Source: an uncultured Dyadobacter sp. (lineage in GTDB: Bacteria; Bacteroidota; Bacteroidia; Cytophagales; Spirosomataceae). Taken from it: a stretch of DNA of 27,540 nucleotides. A program made the position numbers and the translations under genes. The notes below the pieces were generated by a model. It ran no database searches, was not told where the DNA came from, and worked only from the letters and a program-made list of their open reading frames with translations. Below, piece by piece: positions 23,706 to 27,540 of this stretch. The stretch lies in contig NZ_CAMLSE010000059.1 of NCBI RefSeq assembly GCF_946482605.1, positions 1-27,540 on the forward strand. The letters are read 5' to 3'. Positions within the stretch are counted from its first letter, which is position 1. Every line of letters begins with the position of its first letter.

Positions 23706-26093
23706 ATGATTGGAAATTACTTCAAAACGGCATACCGCAGTCTGGTGAAAAACAGGCTCTATTCGCTCATTAACCTGACAGGCCTCACATTGGGTCTGGG
23801 TGTTGCTATTACACTTTTCTGGATTGTACGGTTTGAGTATAGTTTTGATCGTTTCCATGCCAAGGCCGACCGCATTTACCGTGTCAAGTCGACCGACAAG
23901 TTTGGTGAGCATCAGTCACATGTGCATCAGACCACGATTAAAATACTGAAAACACAGTTTCCGGGCGTGGAAACAGCGGCTAACTTCTATGGCATGAACC
24001 CTGCGGCGGTGCAGGTGGGGACGGATATTTTTAACCAGAGGAATATCTCTTTCACCGAACCGGCCATGCTCGAAATGCTGGACGTACGCTGGATTGCCGG
24101 GAACCCGAAGCAATCCCTCAGTGCGCCCGGCCAGGTGGTACTCGACGAGCAGACCGCCAGGAAGCTGTTCAAGGGCAATGCGATGGGCAAGCGGCTGCGC
24201 TACGACAATAATGTAGACCTGACCGTCACCGGCTTGATCGGCGACCTGCCCATTAACACCGAATTTCCGATGGAGATGATCATTTCATGGGAAACAATGA
24301 AGAAAATGCAACCTGATCTGGCGCAGGAGGACAAGCTCGGCGGCGGCGATTCCATGCACCAGGGATTTGTTTTGCTGAAACCCGGCGCATCAACCGAGCC
24401 GATCAATGCGGGGCTTACCGATTTTTCCAAAAAACGGCCGGAGGAAACAACGGTAACCTCGGTGGAATTGCAGCCTCTTTCCGAAATGCATTTCGACACC
24501 AGCAAGGATCCGTTCATGTATTCGATGCCGAAATGGATGCTCTACACGCTTGCGAGCATTGGGCTATTCCTCATATTTATCGCTTGTATCAATTTCGTAA
24601 ATCTGGCTACCGTTCAGGCGATCCAGCGCGGCCGCGAGGTGGCGGTGCGCAAAGTGCTGGGCAGTGGCAGGAAGCAACTGATTTACCAGTTTTTTGGTGA
24701 AACCGCAATGCTGGTGCTGCTGGCAACATGCCTGGGCGTATCGCTGGCCGGCAAGCTGGTAACCTATTCGTCGGAGCTTTTGAATACAAGCATTGATGGG
24801 TCGATGGTTTGGGATTCCGGTACTTTCCTGTTTCTGGGCGCGCTGGTGGTGACGGTAACGCTTTTTGCCGGGCTGTATCCCGCACTTATCCTCTCTGGCT
24901 TTCAGCCGGTGAAGGCTTTGCAAAATCGTGTGGCATTGCCTAACAGCAGTATTTCACTGCGGTCGTCGCTGGTAGTGCTGCAATTTGTGATCGCGCAGGT
25001 GCTGGTGATCTGTACTTTGCTGGCGATGAAGCAGATCCGGTATTTTTATGAAAAGGACCTGGGTTTTGAGAAAAGCGGCATTGTAACCGTCAATATGCCC
25101 GACCGGAGCGCCGTTCTGCGTGAGCGTTTCCGGCAGCAACTGAAACAGCATGCGGAGATCCGCGAGGTCGCATTCGGCCTTACTACCCCGGCGAGCAAGC
25201 GAAATCACTGGTGGGGGATGATGAAGCATCCGGCTCTGCGGGATGGTGAGGAAACGTTCCGTATTCAGCACATCGATACCAATTATTTCAACTTCTTCCG
25301 CATTCCGCTGCTTGCCGGCCGGATGTTGTCGGCAAGAGACACGATCCGTGAAAGCAAGGGTACCCGACTTACCGACGTAGTAGTGAACGAAAAGGCCGCA
25401 CATGACCTCGGTTTCCGGAATTTGGACAAGTTGATAGGGGAGAAGCTTGAATTCTGGGGAATGAAAATGAATGTCGTGGGCGTGGTCAAAGACTATCATT
25501 CGGAAGACCTTAAAAGCAAACTGATACCGCATGTATACGTGTACGCGAGCTGGAACTTTCAGCTGGCCAGTGTCCGGATCGATAATTCCAAAAAGGCCGA
25601 AGCGCTTGCCCATATAGGGGAGCACTGGAAAGCCATGTTTCCCAACAATTATTACGAACCCAAATTCCTGGAAGACGACATTAGGAGCTTTTACGATAGC
25701 GAGCGCAAGCTTTCCAATTTCCTCCAAATATTCGCCGTGCTGGGTGTGCTGATCGGCTCATTGGGCTTGTTCGGGCTCGTTTCTTTCGTGGTAACACAGC
25801 GTACCAAAGAAATAGGCATCAGGAAGGTGCTGGGTGCTACGGTTTACAGCATTGTGGAATTGATTTCGCGTGACTTTTTAAAACTGATGCTGATCGCATT
25901 CTTTATCGCTACACCAATTGCCTGGTATGCCATGCAGTCGTTTTTAAAAGAATATACCTATAAAATAGACATTGAGGCCTGGGTTTTTGTGCTGGCTGCC
26001 GGGCTTTCAGTAGGCGTCGCTTTACTGACCATCAGCTTTCAGAGCATTAAGGCGGCTCTGATGAATCCGGTGAAGAGTTTGAGGTCGGAGTAG
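23706..26093 (+). CDS. FtsX/MacB-like ABC transporter permease, two-domain Bacteroidota type
   Basis: I start at the ATG at 23706 (MIGNYFKTAYRSLVKNRLYS, the standard beginning of this family) rather than the TTG at 23604, whose frame crosses a terminator; the protein is 795 residues. It has a first transmembrane helix (about 19-40), a MacB-type periplasmic domain (about 41-275) and an FtsX membrane domain (helices about 280-300, 333-352, 375-395). A fourth helix (about 420-442) opens a second periplasmic domain, and the last FtsX domain follows with helices near the C-terminus. The motifs GREVAVRKVLGSGRKQL (about 309-325) and TKEIGIRKVLGATVYS (C-terminal) are coupling regions that contact an ATPase. 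No ATPase is encoded next to it, so it must use one from elsewhere. These proteins usually move or sense peptides or lipids by mechanotransmission; the substrate is unknown. Confidence 0.92.
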   Translation: MIGNYFKTAYRSLVKNRLYSLINLTGLTLGLGVAITLFWIVRFEYSFDRFHAKADRIYRVKSTDKFGEHQSHVHQTTIKILKTQFPGVETAANFYGMNPAAVQVGTDIFNQRNISFTEPAMLEMLDVRWIAGNPKQSLSAPGQVVLDEQTARKLFKGNAMGKRLRYDNNVDLTVTGLIGDLPINTEFPMEMIISWETMKKMQPDLAQEDKLGGGDSMHQGFVLLKPGASTEPINAGLTDFSKKRPEETTVTSVELQPLSEMHFDTSKDPFMYSMPKWMLYTLASIGLFLIFIACINFVNLATVQAIQRGREVAVRKVLGSGRKQLIYQFFGETAMLVLLATCLGVSLAGKLVTYSSELLNTSIDGSMVWDSGTFLFLGALVVTVTLFAGLYPALILSGFQPVKALQNRVALPNSSISLRSSLVVLQFVIAQVLVICTLLAMKQIRYFYEKDLGFEKSGIVTVNMPDRSAVLRERFRQQLKQHAEIREVAFGLTTPASKRNHWWGMMKHPALRDGEETFRIQHIDTNYFNFFRIPLLAGRMLSARDTIRESKGTRLTDVVVNEKAAHDLGFRNLDKLIGEKLEFWGMKMNVVGVVKDYHSEDLKSKLIPHVYVYASWNFQLASVRIDNSKKAEALAHIGEHWKAMFPNNYYEPKFLEDDIRSFYDSERKLSNFLQIFAVLGVLIGSLGLFGLVSFVVTQRTKEIGIRKVLGATVYSIVELISRDFLKLMLIAFFIATPIAWYAMQSFLKEYTYKIDIEAWVFVLAAGLSVGVALLTISFQSIKAALMNPVKSLRSE

Positions 26094-26101
26094 CACGGTT
26101 G

Positions 26102-27540
26102 TTATTTAACTAACAATTTCTTGTGAATCAGATTTTCTCGTGTCTGGATTTGGATGATGTAAGTACCTCCGGGGACGTTGCCCAGATTCAGTTGCCCCTT
26201 GCCACCCGTGGTAGCCATTTGGGAAGAAACTTCACGTCCCGCCCAATCCCATACCCTGATCTGTTTGATCGGGGTATTCGATTCAATGGTCAAAATTTCG
26301 GTCCTCGGAGTGGGGTTTGGATAGATATCAACTTGGATGTTATTAATGTTATGTTTTACGACAACGGTCCTTGATAAGGTAAAACTGCCGTCAACATCGA
26401 CGGAACGAAGACGATAGTAGGTCAAGGGTGCGTATTCGGCCAGACTGTCTTCAAACTCGTAATTCAGTCTGGTAGTGGAATTTCCGAGGGCATTTACCCG
26501 GCCCACTGCTTCGAACGACCGACCGTCTACACTTCTTTCTATCACAAAGTGGGATGCATACTTTTCATCAGCAGTGCTCCATGTAAGTACCACGGCATTT
26601 TCGGTTTTATGTGCTGTAAAATTGATCAGGGTTACAGGCAACGCGCTTTCAGGAATGCTGCCCAGTGCGAACGCTCCCCAGCTGGAAACGGTTTGTCCCG
26701 TTACGCTACCGGTACTTATTGTGCCGGTAGTAGATGTTGCCCCCTCATTCAGCCAGTCTGTTCCGCTTTTACGGGCAACTTGCAATACCGCCGGATTGAC
26801 AGAAGAGGTTATTGATGGATTGTGAAACGAATCCCACGTTACCTTCACCTTGCCGGTGGCTGTGCCAGCCGGTACAATGGTCCAATATTCTTCGTGATTA
26901 TAAGCATTCAATACGACGGGAGAAGTACCGCCTGCTTTAAAAAGGCCGGTTCCGGCGTCCGAGGGATAGTATCGAGCAGAGAGTTCGTCGCTGTTGTTTG
27001 TAATGTCAACTGTAATGGGTTGGTATTTCGTTGGATCACCCACTGGGAATTCGAAATTTCCGATGCCTTTTCTCCCGACATATCCGTCAACATGACTAGC
27101 ATCTTTTACGCCAGCGTGTGCAGCATTGGAAGTAAATACAAGCGGCGCAGACGCATCATGTGCTGTTACTACCCCATTGGTGAAGCTAACGACGCCATCC
27201 GCTTCCAGGGAGGTATTGAGGGTAATCCCGTTGCTATTATCAAAAACTAGGTTTTTTGTTCGTAATGTGTTACTGCCCGAAACAGTTTGATTTGAAACAC
27301 CATTGACAACAAGGCTCCCGGAGAAATAATTGTTGAAAATCTGATGGTTGACTACGTTCCCCTTTACGACTATGGTGCCATCGTTTTGCAAATTGCCGCT
27401 GTTGTTGGTAAATGAGTCGCCAATGAATAATGTGCTTCCGGCAGTGATTTGAATGACGGCGCCGTTGTTGACAAGGGTTTGAGCAACTGAACCGTAGGTG
27501 ATCATACCAAGTGCCAGGCTCGAAAGTATAGTGTATCTCA
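26102..27540 (-). CDS. T9SS-secreted cell-surface protein, start one base outside window
   Basis: The frame has an internal ATG at 27503-27505, but it stays open to the window edge and reads RYTILSSLALGMITYGSVAQ, a complete signal peptide. The preceding codon shows only its last two bases, TG (27539-27540), so the real start is probably an ATG whose A is position 27541. That makes about 480 residues. The N-terminal part is a beta-helix-like repeat (INNNGA, GTIVVKG, GSLVVNG patterns) typical of Bacteroidota surface proteins. A fibronectin-like module follows (LPVTLINFTA... to YYRLRSVD), then a type A sorting domain with VDIYPNPT and GTYIIQIQTRENLIHKKLLVK near the end. It should be exported by the type IX system and cleaved. 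No enzymatic motif is visible. It is convergent with the permease gene, with 8 bp between stops. Confidence 0.88.
   Translation of the reverse strand, partial: RYTILSSLALGMITYGSVAQTLVNNGAVIQITAGSTLFIGDSFTNNSGNLQNDGTIVVKGNVVNHQIFNNYFSGSLVVNGVSNQTVSGSNTLRTKNLVFDNSNGITLNTSLEADGVVSFTNGVVTAHDASAPLVFTSNAAHAGVKDASHVDGYVGRKGIGNFEFPVGDPTKYQPITVDITNNSDELSARYYPSDAGTGLFKAGGTSPVVLNAYNHEEYWTIVPAGTATGKVKVTWDSFHNPSITSSVNPAVLQVARKSGTDWLNEGATSTTGTISTGSVTGQTVSSWGAFALGSIPESALPVTLINFTAHKTENAVVLTWSTADEKYASHFVIERSVDGRSFEAVGRVNALGNSTTRLNYEFEDSLAEYAPLTYYRLRSVDVDGSFTLSRTVVVKHNINNIQVDIYPNPTPRTEILTIESNTPIKQIRVWDWAGREVSSQMATTGGKGQLNLGNVPGGTYIIQIQTRENLIHKKLLVK

Overview
The window looks like chromosomal DNA of a Bacteroidota bacterium, most likely a Cytophagales member of the Dyadobacter/Spirosoma type. 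The evidence is a SusC/SusD pair, two proteins ending in Por-secretion (type IX, T9SS) sorting domains, a two-domain FtsX permease of the kind common in this phylum, TAnnTTTG promoter elements, and scarce Shine-Dalgarno sequences. Base composition is about half G+C. The genus is an inference from gene style, not proof. No tRNA, rRNA, CRISPR array, prophage or plasmid gene was seen.

Layout. (1) 1-4607, minus strand: a secreted glutaminase-like protein (3' end outside the window), an orphan minimal nucleotidyltransferase, a compound palindromic repeat, and the thiol:disulfide interchange protein DsbD. (2) 4793-5581: argB, divergent from dsbD and closed by a hairpin terminator. (3) 5770-11795: a tight three-gene operon encoding an exported CxxCH/copper type II monooxygenase, a very large exported FG-GAP/UnbV repeat protein and an exported vanadium-dependent haloperoxidase. 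(4) 11994-17063: a SusC/SusD transport pair with its own leader and a strong terminator. (5) 17153-19026, minus strand: argH followed 5 bp later by an exported single-Cys redoxin. (6) 19095-19744: a REP-associated tyrosine transposase (RAYT) flanked by three short palindromes, one of which forms the last codons of the next gene. (7) 19731-20243, minus strand: an exported NlpC/P60 peptidase. (8) 20498-21664: purM. (9) 21820-27540: a PQQ-type sugar dehydrogenase with a T9SS tail, a lone FtsX/MacB-like permease, and, convergent to it, a T9SS cell-surface protein whose start codon falls one base outside the window.

How the genes fit together. Housekeeping genes (argB, argH, purM) are interspersed with envelope functions. 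The common theme is redox chemistry outside the cytoplasm: DsbD carries reducing power outward, and the copper monooxygenase, haloperoxidase, redoxin and PQQ dehydrogenase are all predicted to be exported. The redoxin resembles the redoxin domains I recall beside or fused to PHM-like copper monooxygenases in other phyla, so it may be a separated partner of the 5770-7098 protein. The most system-like part is the monooxygenase / UnbV / haloperoxidase operon followed in the same direction by SusCD. I suggest it may be an oxidative substrate-processing and uptake locus, but no substrate can be read from the sequence.
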